Assembly (NCBI GenBank): GCA_905235355.1
Contig: CAJOLM010000001.1
Coordinates: 1 to 38,051, forward strand
Reading direction: 5' to 3'
Length of the DNA: 38,051 nt
From: an uncultured Elusimicrobiales bacterium
GTDB lineage: Bacteria > Elusimicrobiota > Elusimicrobia > Elusimicrobiales > Elusimicrobiaceae
Shown here: piece after piece, positions 8,822 to 20,100 of the stretch
Numbering within the stretch: the first letter of the stretch is position 1
Layout: each line of letters begins with the position of its first letter
The notes under the pieces: model-generated
What the model was told of the DNA's origin: nothing
Seen by the model: only the letters and a program-made list of their open reading frames with translations
Database searches by the model: none
Made by a program: the position numbers and the translations under genes

Positions 8822-9620
8822 CAAAAAAATTCATCCTACGGCCATTATCGCGCCGGATGCTAAAATAGATCCGTCCACGGTAATTGGACCGTACACCATT
8901 ATTGGCCCGCGGGTTACAATCGGCAAGAACAACTACATTGGTCCGTTCTGTCTGATTGAAAACACCGTCATGGGTGACAATAACGAACTAATCGCACACG
9001 CCACGGTTGGTGTGAAACCGCAGGATTTGTCGTATGACGATTCCGTACAAAGTATGGTACATATCGGCAACGGCAACAAAATCCGCGAGTGCGTGACTAT
9101 ACACCGTTCCACCAATGTGGACGTACCCACTGTGGTGGGTAATGAGTGCTTGCTAATGGCCAACTCGCACGTGGCACACGATTGCTGCCTGGGTAATAAT
9201 ATTATCCTGGCTAATAGCACCGGCATCGCCGGGCATGTACACTTGGCTGACCGCGTGATTACTTCCGGCTGCGTCGGTGTGCACCAATTTGTCCGCGTGG
9301 GCAAACTGGCTATGCTATCCGGCGGAGCCATGGTCCCGCTGGATATTCCCCCTTATTGCACTGCGCAAGGCGGGCGTGCCCGCTTGGTAGGGCTTAACGT
9401 GGTGGGGATGCGCCGCGCCGGTATGAACCGGGAAGAAATCATGGCTGTCAAACGGGCGTTTAAAGTGTTGTTCCGCTCTAAACTATTGCTCAAAGACGCT
9501 ATCGCGCAACTGGAAGCAGAACATCCGCTGCCTGCCGTGCAGGAAATGTTGGATTTCTGTAAAGAAAGCAAACGCGGTATTACAGCAGCCAAAGTAAAAA
9601 TAAATCAAGCTGATGACTAA
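8814..9620 (+). CDS. lpxA: Acyl-ACP--UDP-N-acetylglucosamine O-acyltransferase
   Basis: Hexapeptide repeats, NSHVAHDCCLGNN, IHRST; gene context. Confidence 0.96.
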   Translation: MSDKKIHPTAIIAPDAKIDPSTVIGPYTIIGPRVTIGKNNYIGPFCLIENTVMGDNNELIAHATVGVKPQDLSYDDSVQSMVHIGNGNKIRECVTIHRSTNVDVPTVVGNECLLMANSHVAHDCCLGNNIILANSTGIAGHVHLADRVITSGCVGVHQFVRVGKLAMLSGGAMVPLDIPPYCTAQGGRARLVGLNVVGMRRAGMNREEIMAVKRAFKVLFRSKLLLKDAIAQLEAEHPLPAVQEMLDFCKESKRGITAAKVKINQADD

Positions 9621-10440
9621 AGAAACCCTGGGTATTATTGCCGGCGAAGGCAAAATGCCTGTCTATATTGCCCGCAAAGCCGCCCAAAAGGGCGTGCGTG
9701 TCGTGGTAGCAGCTTTAAAAGGCAACGCCAAGGAAGAAGATTTCCAAGGCGTTGCCGAAGTGACTTGCTCCATGCGCCTGGGTCAAATGGGTGCAGGGAT
9801 GAAGTTTTTTAAAGCCAACCAGGTCACGCGCGTGCTAATGGCTGGACGCGTGCAACACACATCTGTCTTTAAAAATCTAATGCCGGATTTGCGCGGGGCC
9901 AAATTTTTAGCCTCGCTCAAATCCATGCAAACCAAACATATCTTGTCGCGCGTCATAGAGGAATTTCAAAAGGAAGGCCTGGAATTTGTCAGCTCTGCTT
10001 TGTACCTGGAAGACTTTATGCCGCCCAAAGGCACACTCACCAAACGCCAACCGACTGCCGAGGAACAGCAAGTAATAGACTATGGCTATAAAATTGCTAA
10101 AACTATTTCCGGGCTGGATATCGGGCTAACGTGTGTAGTCGGCCAAAATGCCGTGATTGCGGTGGAAGGTATGGAAGGAACGGACGCGTGTATCCGCCGC
10201 GCCGGAGAGCTGTATCACAAATCAGCCGAGAAAAAGAATGCGGTTGCGGTGGTAAAAGTGGCGCGCCCTAATCAAGATGACCGCTTTGATTTACCTGTCA
10301 TTGGCAAAGGCACGATACAGACGCTTACGGATAGTGGCATCAAGCTGCTGGCTTTTGAAGCCGAAAAGACGCTGGTACTAGATTTGGAAGAAGTAGTCGC
10401 CCTCGCCGACAAAAACAATATTTGTTTAACGGCCATTTAA
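9613..10440 (+). CDS. lpxI: UDP-2,3-diacylglucosamine pyrophosphatase, LpxI family
   Basis: LGIIAGEGKMPVYIARKAAQKG..., GLDIGLTCVVGQNAVIAVEGMEGTDACIRRAGEL, KVARPNQDDRFDLPVIG; follows lpxA. Confidence 0.92.
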   Translation: MTKETLGIIAGEGKMPVYIARKAAQKGVRVVVAALKGNAKEEDFQGVAEVTCSMRLGQMGAGMKFFKANQVTRVLMAGRVQHTSVFKNLMPDLRGAKFLASLKSMQTKHILSRVIEEFQKEGLEFVSSALYLEDFMPPKGTLTKRQPTAEEQQVIDYGYKIAKTISGLDIGLTCVVGQNAVIAVEGMEGTDACIRRAGELYHKSAEKKNAVAVVKVARPNQDDRFDLPVIGKGTIQTLTDSGIKLLAFEAEKTLVLDLEEVVALADKNNICLTAI

Positions 10441-10459
10441 ATTAAATCATATATTACGT

Positions 10460-10960
10460 TTAATAAAACCAACGCAGATAATCCGTTCCTGTTTCTGATG
10501 GGGATGAGAGACCTGTTTCCGTTTTACACAATTTATTTTCATTAGACGTCAGATCTGTAGTCTTGGTGAAACACTCTTGTCTGTTCTCTGTATGCTCATA
10601 AAACACAGAAAAGGCCAATTTTTCGCTGATAAAACAATCTGCCCCTGTAGTCCACAAAGAACAATATCCCCAGTCAAAATAACGAGACGTATATCCAGAG
10701 CCGCCGGCAGTCACCTTTGCCTCCTCTCTATTATGGGTGGGCAAAGAAATATCTAATTCATCAAACTTTACTGTATATTTACCATTTGCCATATAATAAA
10801 TCTCTTCGGCATTGGCTAAGGCGCGGGCTAATATTTTCGCTTGCGTATAACGGCTTTTAAGGACAGCCATTTGATATTGCGGCAGCGCAATCGCAGCCAG
10901 TATGCCGATAATCAGTACCACAACTAATAATTCAATAAGCGTAAAAGCACGACTTTTCAT
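10460..10960 (-). CDS. Type IV pilin-like protein with normal short leader
   Basis: [32 protein letters not shown] aggaggg. Confidence 0.92.
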   Translation of the reverse strand: MKSRAFTLIELLVVVLIIGILAAIALPQYQMAVLKSRYTQAKILARALANAEEIYYMANGKYTVKFDELDISLPTHNREEAKVTAGGSGYTSRYFDWGYCSLWTTGADCFISEKLAFSVFYEHTENRQECFTKTTDLTSNENKLCKTETGLSSPSETGTDYLRWFY

Positions 10961-10995
10961 AACACGCCCTCCTATTTTGATATCCTACTGTGAAA

Positions 10996-11023
10996 ATTGT
11001 ATCAAAAAAAAAAAACAAGTCAA
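10996..11023 (-). promoter_or_regulatory. Promoter of pilin 10460-10960: TTGACT-N16(T-tract)-TACAAT
   Basis: Reverse complement of attgtatcaaaaaaaaaaaacaagtcaa; near identical to 30551-30578. Confidence 0.7.
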
Positions 11024-11070
11024 GGCCTATTTTTAGCCCTTCTTTTTCGACGAGAAAATAAATAAGAAAC

Positions 11071-12366
11071 TTATAAATACGGGCAAGCTACAGAAGGCTC
11101 TTCCATACACACATAGACATGTGTATGCGGAAACAACTTACGCAGCAGCGGCACAAAATAGGCATATACCTGCTCACGCAGGGCCTGCGGGTAGCGCATT
11201 TTTCCGTCAAAATCCAGCAGAAATTCTCCGTCCAAAATTTTATTTTCCGGAAAGCGGTTCTCCACCGCTTTTTTGAGCTCGCGCGAAAAGCGCAGCAGCC
11301 CCACGCTAATCCACGCTACTTTCTCTAGCGGGACGGACTGCGCAATTTGTTCGGCCGCCTGCGTGTACGCTTCCTTCCACCCTTCAAACGGCACGACCGG
11401 GTCAAAGTGAAATCCCAAGCGGTATCCGGCACTTGCCACCTGCTGTGCCGCAGCCAAACGCTCGGTAAGTGACGCGGTAAAATGCTCCGCTTGCGCAATA
11501 AATGCAGGCGCATTGACCGACCACCCGACGACCACATTTTCAGCCCCCGGCTGATTTAACAGCCCGCTGATACAAGTGCTTTTGGTTTTAAATTCAAATT
11601 GCAGCTGCGGGCGCGCGCGGAAAAACGGCACAATGTCTTGCGTGTAATGTGTCAGCTCGTCAAACACCAGCGAGTCCGTAAACTCCCCGCTGCCAATGCG
11701 CGGGCGGTCAAACGGCCCGCTGCGCCACGTCGTCTGATCAATGCGCGCCAAAAAATCAGACACATTGGCCGGCAGCAAAATTGCGTGCAGATTTTGATAT
11801 TGCTGCAAGAAACAATACTCGCACTCAAAGCGGCAGCCAAAGCCCAAATTGACCAAATTGTATCCGCACCCGGCATTACCTTGCGAACACGGACACGGCT
11901 TTACAAAATCATATTTTTCCTGATAAATAAGCAGCGTGTCTGTCCGGCGGGAGAAACTGGCCGAACCGACCATTTGCTTTTCATGCCACGTCTCAAACTG
12001 CGCAGACGGAAACATAGCCCGCGCCCGCTGGGCCAGCGCGCTGTCTTGCACGGACGGCTCTATGTAAACCGTTTTGGGGGCAAAAGGCCGCGGCGTAAGA
12101 TCCGCCCACTGCGCCGGCTCAAATTCCAATTTAGGTAAATAAAAAGCATTTTTGGGCGCGTGCCCATACGCCGTCGGATAGCGTTTTTTAAGCAGCTGGT
12201 TTTTCGCCCGCTCAAACGTGATATTTTTTTCTGCGGGCAATACTTGCTGTGGCGTCAGCCCGTCTCGTTTGCAGATTTCATACAACAGGCGCAACAGTTC
12301 GCGCTGCTTGTTTACGCCCAAAGCAGGTAAAATACTTGTTAAATAATCGGTTAATTGCTTAATCAT
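11071..12366 (-). CDS. Spore photoproduct lyase (SPL)-like radical SAM protein
   Basis: LVNLGFGCRFECEYCFLQQYQNLHA (CxxxCxxC); overall SplB-like architecture. Confidence 0.8.
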   Translation of the reverse strand: MIKQLTDYLTSILPALGVNKQRELLRLLYEICKRDGLTPQQVLPAEKNITFERAKNQLLKKRYPTAYGHAPKNAFYLPKLEFEPAQWADLTPRPFAPKTVYIEPSVQDSALAQRARAMFPSAQFETWHEKQMVGSASFSRRTDTLLIYQEKYDFVKPCPCSQGNAGCGYNLVNLGFGCRFECEYCFLQQYQNLHAILLPANVSDFLARIDQTTWRSGPFDRPRIGSGEFTDSLVFDELTHYTQDIVPFFRARPQLQFEFKTKSTCISGLLNQPGAENVVVGWSVNAPAFIAQAEHFTASLTERLAAAQQVASAGYRLGFHFDPVVPFEGWKEAYTQAAEQIAQSVPLEKVAWISVGLLRFSRELKKAVENRFPENKILDGEFLLDFDGKMRYPQALREQVYAYFVPLLRKLFPHTHVYVCMEEPSVACPYL

Positions 12367-13270
12367 GTGCTAAAAAATTTATCTCTTCCTGATTTAGACA
12401 AATAGCAGACGCTTGTATGTTTTCCTTCACTTGTGCGGGGGTACGCGCACCGAAAAGCACGCCGCTAATTCCCGGCTGATATAGTGCCCAGCTGATAGCC
12501 AATGCAGACGGACAAACGCCCTTTTGTGCAGCTAACTTTTTCACGCGCGCCGCCACCGCAACAGCTGCGGCAAATCCGTCTCCAAAATAGTACGGATAAA
12601 AATAGCGCCGCGCATCACAGCGTCTGAAATTAGGTGCTTGTTTATATTTCCCGCTTAAAATACCGCCGCCTAACACTCCGTACGCCAAAAAGGGCAGCTT
12701 GTGCTGCATACATAACGCGCGCAGTTCTTCCTGCCCGCGGTTTAACAAAGAAAACGGATTTTGCACCGACGCAAGCGGCGCCGTTTTCAGGGCCTCTATT
12801 ACCTGCTGCGGCGCAAAATTGCACACGCCGATTTCGCGTATTTTCCCTTGCTCTTTTAAACGCAGCAGCGCGCCTAAACTGTCTTGCAAATTGACTTTCG
12901 GGTCCGGCCAATGGATTTGGTACAAATCAATATAATCGGTTTGCATACGCTGCAGCGACGCTTCGCACTCCGCCATAATGCTTTGCGGGCGCAAATCATG
13001 ATCCGGCCGCCCGCCGGCAAGCGAAATCCCGCATTTGCTGGCCAGTAATACCCGGCTGCGCCGCCCTTGCAACGCCGTGCCAATTAAACGCTCGGCTTCC
13101 CCCGCGCCGTACACAGGCGAAGTGTCCAACATTTGCACCCCGGCATCCAACGCCGCCGCGAGAGTATCCAGTGCGTCTTGCTCGCTCGTCGGTCCCCAGT
13201 CATTTCCACCACCTAGAGCCCAGGTACCCAGGATTAATCTTGGAATAGAAAAAGCGGCTGTTTGACTCAC
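12359..13270 (-). CDS. Aldo/keto reductase; probable GTG start at 13270 overlapping upstream stop (GTGA)
   Basis: LGTWALGGGNDWG, DTSPVYGAGEAERLIG, SKCGIS, YIDLYQIHWPDP, IGVCNFAPQQV, NPFSLLNR. Confidence 0.93.
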   Translation of the reverse strand: MSQTAAFSIPRLILGTWALGGGNDWGPTSEQDALDTLAAALDAGVQMLDTSPVYGAGEAERLIGTALQGRRSRVLLASKCGISLAGGRPDHDLRPQSIMAECEASLQRMQTDYIDLYQIHWPDPKVNLQDSLGALLRLKEQGKIREIGVCNFAPQQVIEALKTAPLASVQNPFSLLNRGQEELRALCMQHKLPFLAYGVLGGGILSGKYKQAPNFRRCDARRYFYPYYFGDGFAAAVAVAARVKKLAAQKGVCPSALAISWALYQPGISGVLFGARTPAQVKENIQASAICLNQEEINFLAHD

Positions 13271-13632
13271 CACAATCCGTTCTCCGCCATGAAGCAGCTT
13301 TCTATGGTTTCTATACCTGCGTCTACTGCTTTTTGATAAGCCTGCGGATCGCGCGCACCGGGTTGAAAATAAATTTGCTTGACCCCGCACGCGACACATT
13401 GTGTTACCGCATTGTCCAGTACAGCGGGCGGCACGACCAAAATAGCGCCATATACTTGCTCCGGCACGTCAGCCAGGCAGGTATAAACTGTTTTGCCAAA
13501 CAGTTCGCCCCCTTTGGGATTAACCGCATACACATGATAATCCGCCGCCAGCAAATCCTTAAAAATACGAGTACCGTATTTAGACGGATCTGTCAGCGAA
13601 ACGCCAAACACAACATATATGCGGTGCTCCAT
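13267..13632 (-). CDS. CoA-binding (Rossmann, YccU-like) protein
   Basis: YVVFGVSLTDPSKYGTRIFKDLLAADYHVYAVNPKGGELFGKTVYTCLADVPE...YFQPGARD. Confidence 0.88.
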   Translation of the reverse strand: MEHRIYVVFGVSLTDPSKYGTRIFKDLLAADYHVYAVNPKGGELFGKTVYTCLADVPEQVYGAILVVPPAVLDNAVTQCVACGVKQIYFQPGARDPQAYQKAVDAGIETIESCFMAENGLW

Positions 13633-13640
13633 AAGGCCTC

Positions 13641-13943
13641 TTATGCTTTAGGCAAATCCGCGCCCATCGCTCCGCCCATGGCTTGGGCGGCTAATGCTTG
13701 GCTATCGTGCACGGCTTTGTTGATAGCTTCTTTTAATTCTTCGCCTAATTTTTCGCGCGGAAAAGTGGCTACCGTTTCCGCCACCGTAACTTCTTTTACT
13801 TCTTGTGAACCGGAAATGGTAATGTCAAAAATATGATTGGGGCTGGATACTTTAATGACCATATTATCCAAGCGTTTTTTGATTTCTTGGATTTGGTTTT
13901 TCAGTTGCCACAAATCTTTGAGTTGTCCTAGTTTGTCAAACAT
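13641..13943 (-). CDS. YbaB/EbfC family nucleoid-associated protein
   Basis: Small protein, MFDKLGQLKDLWQLKNQIQEIKKRLDN...VTISGSQEVKEVTV. Confidence 0.85.
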   Translation of the reverse strand: MFDKLGQLKDLWQLKNQIQEIKKRLDNMVIKVSSPNHIFDITISGSQEVKEVTVAETVATFPREKLGEELKEAINKAVHDSQALAAQAMGGAMGADLPKA

Positions 13944-13975
13944 ACGTCCTCCTGTCTATTTTTAAATTTTATAAT

Positions 13976-16900
13976 TTATGCCGCTGCTTCGTCTGTTAGT
14001 TCCACCAGCAAGCCACGCCGCACGAGTGCAATCGCGGTTTTGATAACTGCTTGCGGATATAATGCGCCCGCTGCCTGACGGTACACAAACAACTGCGCGC
14101 CGTATTTTTGCGCGCTGATTTTTTCTTCTCCCGCCGCCACCTGGTCCGTTTTGTAATCTATGACCCAAAGCGTACCGTCGGCTGATTGCGTCAGCAAATC
14201 TATCACCCCACTGACCACGCCCGCTTGCGTATCCAGCGAAAAGGGCATTTCCGCAGCTAAAATTTGGTGCGTCATCAACTGCGTATAGGCCGTAGAATGT
14301 AGCCATACATCTAATATCGATTGCGCCTCTTGCACCAAGTCCGCCGCCGCCCCGCAGTGGCGCAAATATTCCGCGCCGCCTTGCGTGCGCGTCTGACGGA
14401 GCAAAGCCTCATGCACGAGCGTACCCAGTTGCATGGCGCGTTCATTTTCTGCTCCCATTACTAAACTAGACGGGGCCAGTACTGCCGCCTGCTGCATCAA
14501 TTTTTCATACGCTTGCGTACGCGCCTCTTCCGCGCGTTGCCATGCTTTTAAATCCCATGTAAGTTGCTCACTAGGGGCAGCTATTTGATGAGTATAAATA
14601 AATTTTTCCGGCGCTTGATAATCAATATAGGTAACGGGTACTTGGCCCAGTTTGTCTGGTTGCGTTTGCGACAGCGGGAAAACTCCCGCGCGGGCGAACA
14701 TATTAGCAAATGTACGTTCCTCTGGTACCGCATTTCCTACCACAAGCAGCTTTTCGCGCGCACGCGTGAGCGCGACATATAATACGCGCACTTCCTCGCA
14801 GCGGCTATGCTCTTGCTGTTCTTCTTCCAGCCACGCAAAACGCAAATCTGCATATTTCCCAACACGCAAGCCGTGCATATGATGTTTCCATGAATATAAA
14901 TGTACCGGACGGCTGGTAGCAGAGGTGCTTTCCCGCTTAGACACATCTACCAAAATCACTACCGGGAACTCTAGCCCCTTGGATTTATGCACCGTCATCA
15001 CCTTAACAGCTCCGGTATTTTCCCCTTCCGGTAGTGCGGTCAGGCGGCCTACTTCTTGCGTCATTAATTCTTCTATGCGTGATAAAAATTGCCCTAATGT
15101 AGACGGCGTCTGCAGGGAATATCCTTCCGCCAGGGACACCAGCCTTTGTAAATTTATAATGCTGCGTTCGCCGTCATAAGCAGCTGCGCAGGATTCCGCC
15201 AAAAAAGTTTCTTGCAGTAACTGGCGCAACAGTACCCGCAGCGGTTCGCGGCCCGCGCGCGCAGCAAAATCACGCAGCTGTTCAAACAGACGCTCTAATT
15301 TTGCATTTGTTGAAGGCGCGTAAAAATTGAGCTCTTTGCGCTGTGCCGCTTGATAAATTTCTTCATCTGTTAAACCGCCCAGCGGGCTGCGCATTATACC
15401 CACTAACGCAATTTTGTCTTGCGGGTCCTCTAATACGCGCAACCAATTTAAGAAATCACACACTTCTTGGCGGCGATAGAAATCTCGGTCTTCTTCAATA
15501 GAAAAAGTAATGCCGTGACGGCGCAGCGCTTCTGTATAAGGCCCTAAAGTGGTGGCCGCGCGGGACAAAATACACACATCCCCATACGTCACTTTGCGCC
15601 CGTTACGAAGCGTCATTTGCCCCACTTGTTTTTTAATCCACTGGGCGACAAATTCTGCCTGATTGTGGCGGTATCCAAGTGCAAGCGCATCCGGATTTTC
15701 AGTAACAAGTGCCAGTTCAGCCGCTCCATACGTTTCATCTTTTTGTGTAAAAATGGCCTCGTAAGCCGGTTGAAAAGCAGGCTTAGCTTGCATAACCGCA
15801 CCACATACGTTATTAGCTAAATCAATAATTTCTTTTTCGCTGCGGAAATTTTGGCGCAGATAGGCTTTTTCTCCGCCTTGCTGCAAAATCAAATCCGTAA
15901 ATAATTCATAAGCTGTAATATCCGCCCCGCGGAAACGGTAAATAGATTGCTTGGGGTCACCGACAACAAACAATTTCCCCGGCTCCAATTTAACCTCTTG
16001 CCAGCGTGCCGCACCGCCGCCTTTTTGCTCCGCCAAAAAGAGCAGCAATTCCCCTTGCACTGGGTCCGTATCTTGAAATTCATCAATATACAGTGCGTCG
16101 TATTTTTCTTGCAGCATACGGCGCACCCATAAATTTGTTTGTAATAAATCGCGCGTTTTAACGAGCAAATCATCAAAGCTTAAAATGCCTTCTGCCTGAT
16201 AGCGCGCGCGCACTGCAGCCGTGACCTCTTGCAACAAACCAATCGCTTGCTGCACCCGCTGTTGTGCACGGGGATCTGCTTGGGCGGCAAAACGGCAAAG
16301 GGCTTTGGCCTCTTGTGCACTTTGTGCGTCCCAATCTTTGGGAACAGATTTAATTTCAATAGTGGGTTCGTCCTCGGTGGGAAGTGCGCCGGTAGTAAGC
16401 CATTTGGCACACGCTTCAAAACGCCGCTGCGCCTGCTGCAAGGCTTGCTCAATGACGCGCGGTTTTTTCTTGCCGCTTAAAAAAGCTTCCGCCAACTGCG
16501 TGGCCTTTTGCGCACGGTCCTGACAAATAGGCACAAAGAAATCAGCCTCGGCCCCTATTTTATATCCGTTCATTTTGCCGCTGCACATTTCTCGTGCGCA
16601 CTCATACAAATCATTCAACGTAACGCAGCTAAGTACCTCTTTCCATACGACCGCACGCGGGGCATTTTCCCCCAGTTCCCTGTCTAAAAACCGGTTCCAC
16701 TCCGCCTCAAAAATACGCTGTGCGCGCGGCCCCTTATCAATTTCAGCATTAGGGGTCAGCCCCGCTTCCAGCGGATACATACGCAAAATATCGGCACAAA
16801 AACTGTGAATCGTACCTATCGGGCTGCGGTCTAACTGGGCAAGTGCCGCATCTGCACGCTGCTCAATAATATCCCGCGGTACACGGAAATGCTCTAGCAG

Positions 16901-17167
16901 TATATCCAAGGTACTTTCGCTTTCTTGATTGCGCAGGGCGCGAAGCACTGCCTGCAATTTAAAGATAAGACGCGTTTTAATTTCCGCAGCCGCTTTTTCG
17001 GTAAACGTAAGGGCCACCAGCCGCGGCGCAGCAATCCCTTGCGCCAGTAGTGCAAAGCACAGCCGGTCAATTAGCAGCGTGGTTTTTCCGGTGCCTGCCC
17101 CAGCTTCCACCACCATATTAATTCCCAAATTTGTCCGCACCCGGAAGCGGTCTTCTTGCAAGCTCAT
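13976..17167 (-). CDS. addA: AddA-like helicase-nuclease (UvrD/RecB family)
   Basis: Walker A EAGAGTGKTTLLIDRL, DEFQDTDPVQ, VMTVHKSKGLEFPVV, C-terminal nuclease GVIDLLTQSADGTLWVIDYKTD. Confidence 0.92.
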   Translation of the reverse strand: MSLQEDRFRVRTNLGINMVVEAGAGTGKTTLLIDRLCFALLAQGIAAPRLVALTFTEKAAAEIKTRLIFKLQAVLRALRNQESESTLDILLEHFRVPRDIIEQRADAALAQLDRSPIGTIHSFCADILRMYPLEAGLTPNAEIDKGPRAQRIFEAEWNRFLDRELGENAPRAVVWKEVLSCVTLNDLYECAREMCSGKMNGYKIGAEADFFVPICQDRAQKATQLAEAFLSGKKKPRVIEQALQQAQRRFEACAKWLTTGALPTEDEPTIEIKSVPKDWDAQSAQEAKALCRFAAQADPRAQQRVQQAIGLLQEVTAAVRARYQAEGILSFDDLLVKTRDLLQTNLWVRRMLQEKYDALYIDEFQDTDPVQGELLLFLAEQKGGGAARWQEVKLEPGKLFVVGDPKQSIYRFRGADITAYELFTDLILQQGGEKAYLRQNFRSEKEIIDLANNVCGAVMQAKPAFQPAYEAIFTQKDETYGAAELALVTENPDALALGYRHNQAEFVAQWIKKQVGQMTLRNGRKVTYGDVCILSRAATTLGPYTEALRRHGITFSIEEDRDFYRRQEVCDFLNWLRVLEDPQDKIALVGIMRSPLGGLTDEEIYQAAQRKELNFYAPSTNAKLERLFEQLRDFAARAGREPLRVLLRQLLQETFLAESCAAAYDGERSIINLQRLVSLAEGYSLQTPSTLGQFLSRIEELMTQEVGRLTALPEGENTGAVKVMTVHKSKGLEFPVVILVDVSKRESTSATSRPVHLYSWKHHMHGLRVGKYADLRFAWLEEEQQEHSRCEEVRVLYVALTRAREKLLVVGNAVPEERTFANMFARAGVFPLSQTQPDKLGQVPVTYIDYQAPEKFIYTHQIAAPSEQLTWDLKAWQRAEEARTQAYEKLMQQAAVLAPSSLVMGAENERAMQLGTLVHEALLRQTRTQGGAEYLRHCGAAADLVQEAQSILDVWLHSTAYTQLMTHQILAAEMPFSLDTQAGVVSGVIDLLTQSADGTLWVIDYKTDQVAAGEEKISAQKYGAQLFVYRQAAGALYPQAVIKTAIALVRRGLLVELTDEAAA

Positions 17168-20100
17168 TTTTTCGCCTCCTGTAAAGTGCTAGCCAGCGCA
17201 CTGTGCTGCGCCCGCGCGCGGCTGCGGAAAGAATCTTTGCGGCAGACAGCTCCGTACGGGCAATATTCACAATGCTCGCCCGGATTAATAAAAAATTGTC
17301 CCTGACAAATGAGCTTCATCAGTAGTGCCAAAAATTCGTCTGCACGCGGGCGCACCGTTTCAAATCTGGCTTGCGTAAGCTCTTGTTTAGCATAGCCCTT
17401 GTTAATGTTTAGCAGCATAGCCCCGTCGGAATTTAAAGAGGTAAGCTGAGGTTCTTGCTGGGCTAAAATTAAATAAATAAACGGCTGCAAAATCACATAC
17501 TTAAACATATCTGCAGACAAATCCTTCCCGCCATGCCGACCGGATTTATAATCCACCACACGGAAGGTTTTATGCGTGCTGTCTATATCAATGCGGTCAA
17601 TAATGCCCTTCAGTTTCATTTGCAGCTGCGGCGCGGGTTGATATATTTTTTCAAAATAGGTTTCAAAAATACTAGGCACGTAACTGCCCAGCTGCTCTGC
17701 ATCTTGCAACACAAAGGCCGACAGTTTATCGTGAATATCCTGCAAAATAAGCTCCCAAATCACCGGATAAATGCCAAAAGTTTTATAACTTTTTGCTGTA
17801 TAATTTTTAGCTAAACTCTCATCCAGTCGCGCTTGCAAAGCCGACGGAAAAAGCTGCCCGGCAAGTCCTTCTTGATACAAATGCCGGTAATAATCCATTA
17901 GCACCGTGTGATAGGCTGTTCCGCGCAAATTGGGCGCCAGTTCCGCACGGCTGAAAACATCTTCTTGCTCTTTAAGCCCAATTCCTTTTGCCAGAAAATA
18001 TTTCATAGGACAGCGTGCCAAATCCTGCAAAGCCGAAGGCGAAAATCCCCCCTCATTTTGTTTCTCAAATATGGACGTTCCGCTGGCAATCGCTCCGTCG
18101 TAAGCTGTCAGTGTGCCAAAACCCGCCAAGTGACGGGCGGATGCCAGTGCCGTTTGCTGCTGCGGGCCACATAAGCCTGCGGCTTCATAGCGTTCAGCGG
18201 GGGCACTTTGCGCAGCAAGTGCCAAAGACATTTCCTGTTTTGTGAGATAAGTAAATGCAGTTTCTTGTAAACGTTGGGTAAGCTGCCCGCTGACACGCTG
18301 CAATTTTTCTCCCATTAAATCCATTTTCGCCGCCCGCGCCAGCTCTGCCAAATAGCCGGACGGTACAAGTGGTTTCCCCTCACTATCAGCACGCAAGAAG
18401 GAGAGATATAGTTGCCTGCGCGCAGCTTCTGCCATGCAGAAAAACAAAAGCCGTTCCTCGTCAAAACGCTCCATTTTTTGATTAATCCAAAAACCTAATT
18501 GGTCACGCAAAATCCGGCGGTAATAATCTTTTAGCACCGGGTCCTCGCTAATCACTTGCGGGAAAGACTTTTCATTTATTCCTAGCGCAAATACGACCTC
18601 AAAGCTTAGTCCGCGCAAACTGGTTACTTCGCCCACGGTTACCCCGCCCCGTTGGTCATACACTTGATGTTGCTGCCAATTTTGCAGCGCATTTACAAAT
18701 TCTTCTATAAATTCCCGCTCCCCCGCCTGTGCGGCAGCCACTTGATAACGCCGCAGACTATCCAGTAAAAGCTGTACTCCTTCCCATAGGGTTTGTTCCG
18801 CTGCGTTTAAATGCTCTGTGTCCAGATTGTCCTGCAAAAATGCTATTGCTGCATCACACAATATGTCCCACGATTTAGCACTTTCCAAAAATTCCAACTG
18901 TGTTTTAATTTTCTCAAGCCACGCTAAAAAAGCCGGGTCGTATGAAGAAAGAGTTGGACGTACCAAGTCGGTCCACTGGGCATAATCGCGCTGTGCCAAA
19001 CATTCTTTAATCAAATAGCGCCAATTATTTTTATGCTTAAAATAAGGGGAAGTTACTACCGCCAGCACATCTTCTCGGTCAAAGCCGCCGCGCAAAAGTG
19101 ACAGCAAATTTAAAAGAAATACTCCCAATGGGCGAGAAGAAAAACTAAACGTAAAATCTGCTTTTAGCGGGATATGATTTTGCGCCAGCATGTTGGGAAG
19201 ACGCGTTTTATACGCTTCTAAAGACCGTGCGGTTATGGCCATATCTTCAAAGGGGATGTGCTGCTCCTCATGCAGCTGCAACATCTTTTTGACTACAGCA
19301 AACAGTTCTCCTTCCGGGTCCGGTGCGGAAATAAAATGTAAATTCTCCGGCGCGTGTACGGCACTATTTGGGGTAAACAAACAAGATAACGCTTCTCCGC
19401 CAGCTAGTTGCGTTTCATTTTCTTGCAAGGCAGTAGCCTCGGTAGCCGCGCCTAAAATATTGGCTTCAAAAAATTTCCGCCCGAAAGTAAAAGCCGGCGC
19501 TGCAGTATACGGCCAGAAAACAGCTAATTTACCCAGCCCGCGCAACGCCTGAAAAAGCTCCAACTGGCGGCCGGTTAATTCATAAAATCCATACACCCAA
19601 ATTTCTTGAAAATCTGCTAACCATTTGGACGTTTCCACCTGTGCCAGTGCGTCTTGGAAATACTGTTGGTACGAGCGGTAACCCGGCACTTGATCCATTT
19701 GCGTTTGATAGGCACGGTACACATCCACCAACCACCGCCAATGGGCCTCTCCCTCTAACAGGGCCGGATCCGTAGTAGTAGTTAAATGTTCGTCTAACAC
19801 GTCCACATTTACTAGCGCATCCCCCAAATCGCGCAGTGAGCTGCGCAGGGCCGATACAAATCCGCGGCTTATGCGGTAGCGGTCCAGGCCGGGCTTACTT
19901 AATAAATTTTTCAGCAAATAATCATGCAAGCTGTCCCCGGGCAGCAGCGGCAAACGCGACGAAACAGACTCTTTATCCAGTGCGGCCAGCAACTGGGAAA
20001 ACGTCATAAAAAATACATTGCTAATACAACCGCTTTGCCGGACCAGTAAACCGCGCAAATATTCGGCCACACGCCCCGACGGGCATAGCACAAGCACCGA

